Translations under genes and position numbers: made by a program
Notes under the pieces: model-generated
Told to the model about the DNA's origin: nothing
Database searches by the model: none
Seen by the model: the letters and a program-made list of their open reading frames with translations, nothing else
Source: Symbiodinium natans
Lineage: Eukaryota > Sar > Dinophyceae > Suessiales > Symbiodiniaceae
DNA length: 27,371 nucleotides
Reading direction: 5' to 3'
Assembly (NCBI GenBank): GCA_905221605.1
Contig: CAJNDS010002845.1
Coordinates: 1,110,844 to 1,138,214 of the forward strand
Shown: one piece after another, positions 26,309-27,371 of the stretch
Numbering within the stretch: the stretch's first letter is position 1
How the letters are laid out: each line of letters begins with the position of its first letter

Positions 26309-27075
26309 GGGTTTTTGTTTTTTGTTGTAATGGTTTGGGTTTTGTCGGGCGTGGTGGGGGATGGATGGTTTTGGGGGTGCTGAGGGGCTGGGGCTGAGGG
26401 GTTGCGGTTGAGGGGTTGGGGCTGAAAGGCTGGGGTTTTGGGGGGTTTTGTTTTTTGTTGTAATGGTTTGGGTTTTGTGGGGTGTGGTGGGGGGTGGGTG
26501 GCTTTGGGGGGCTGAGGGGCTGGGTTTGAGGGTCTGCGGTTGAGGGGCTGGGGTTGAAAGGCTGGGGTTTTGGGGGGTTTGTTGTAATGGTTTGGATTTT
26601 GTCGGGCGTGGTGGGGGGTGGATGGTTTTGGGGTGTTGAGGGGTTGGGGTTGAGGGGCTGCGGTTGAGGGGCTGGGGCTGAAAGGTTGGGGTTTTGGGGG
26701 GTTTTGTTTGTTGTTGTAATGGTTTGGGTTTTGTCGGTCGTGGTGGGGGATGGTTTTGTCGGGTGCGGCGGGGGTGGGTGGTTTTGGGGGGCTGAGGGGT
26801 TTGGGTTTGAGGGGCTGCGGTTGAGGGGTTGGGGTTGAAAGGTTTTGGGGGGTTTGTTGTAATGGTTTGGATTTTGTCGGGCGTGGCGGGGGGTGGAAGG
26901 GATGAAAGGTTGGGGTTTTGGGGGGTTTAGTTTTTTGTTGTAATGGTTTGGGTTTTGTCGGACGTGGGGGGGATGGATGATTTTGGGGTGTTGAGGGGTT
27001 GGGGCTGAAAGGCTGGGGTTTTGGGGGGTTTTGTTTTTTGTGTGGGGGGTGGATGGTTTTGGGGTGCTGAGGGGT
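26309..27075 (+). repeat. G/T-rich minisatellite, about seven units
   Basis: The landmark TTGTTGTAATGGTTTGG starts at 26322, 26455, 26579, 26711, 26854 and 26935, with a degenerate seventh near 27034. The unit lengths are 133, 124, 132, 143 and 81 bases. Each unit carries a run of GGTTTTGGGG, TGAGGGGCTG and GGGGTTGAAAGG elements. The + strand is almost free of C, a strong strand bias like that of telomeric DNA, and has many G runs able to form G-quadruplexes. Within a unit the TGAGGGG(C/T)TG element repeats two to three times, which suggests nested expansion. No gene lies in it. Confidence 0.92.
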
Positions 27076-27371
27076 TGGGATTTGAGGGGCTAGATTTGTT
27101 GAGGGCTTGAGTTGAGGAGGGCTTGTTGAGGGGCTGGGGAGGGGTTGTTAAAGGAAGGGGTTATTGAAGGGGGGATTGATGAAGGGAGGATATTGAAGAG
27201 AGGGATTGTGATGGGGTTATTGAGGATTGAGCACTTTTGTATTTTGAGGGATTATTTGGGGGTTTGGAATCGGATTGATATTGCGATGATAATATTTCAG
27301 TTATTTATTTCGATAACCTCGTAAAATCTTTAGATATATTATCTTTTATTCTAAATTTTTTTCTTTTCGTG
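27076..27371. other. Decaying G-rich edge into AT-rich end
   Basis: The minisatellite loses periodicity (GAGGGGTTGTTAAAGG, GGGGTTATTGAAGG elements) to about 27230. It then gives way to an AT-rich segment (27290-27371). I see no gene. Confidence 0.7.

Overview
This window looks like eukaryotic nuclear DNA, probably from a dinoflagellate of the Symbiodiniaceae type. The evidence is: TTTAGGG-class telomere heptamers at 22810-23007; a near-even base composition (I judge about 50% GC); many microsatellites; no operon-like packing; and weakly coding, intron-like structure in which the better 3' splice sites read AG|G, as is known for dinoflagellates. A chromerid or another alga or protist with TTTAGGG telomeres is not excluded. 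Only 9-base pieces of the dinoflagellate spliced leader occur, so they do not settle the question.

I did not recognise any known protein family, rRNA, tRNA or CRISPR array. The longest ATG/GTG/TTG-started open frames are 189-196 codons. My rough estimate is that a random 27-kb sequence of this composition would give about this length in six frames, so length alone supports no gene. Frames are often open on both strands at once. The CDS entries are therefore candidate exons or exon chains. I chose them on splice-site quality, codon-phase agreement, charged-residue content and start context, and each carries a low to moderate confidence. The better ones are 17392-17625 (+), 21335-21799 (+), 10251-10506 (+), 12186-12497 (+), the two-exon models 4419-4773 (+) and 9340-9638 (-), and the chain 5610-6733 (+). 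Candidates from 300 to 8800 lie almost all on the + strand. Minus-strand candidates appear at 6826-7073, 8752-9638, 10474-10819, 18905-19381 and 23514-23912.

Layout: 1-275 is a trinucleotide microsatellite running into a poly-G tract. 300-8800 holds mostly + strand candidate exons, a small retroposition footprint at 2740-2812, two perfect hairpins and three CA repeats. 8750-13000 has mixed-strand candidates. 13000-22800 is sparse, with scattered candidate exons and a long near-perfect hairpin at 19052-19112. 22810-23007 is a broken interstitial telomeric repeat. It is followed by an AT-rich stretch (23210-23500), ambiguous frames, a cluster of AAAATTCC/GGAATTTT palindromes (26080-26260) and a G/T-only-looking minisatellite (26309-27075) that fades into an AT-rich end. 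The right-hand 4.5 kb has a subtelomeric character.

I see no pathway or system linking the candidate genes. The clearest unusual biology is structural: the repeat architecture on the right, the retroposition scar and the hairpins.
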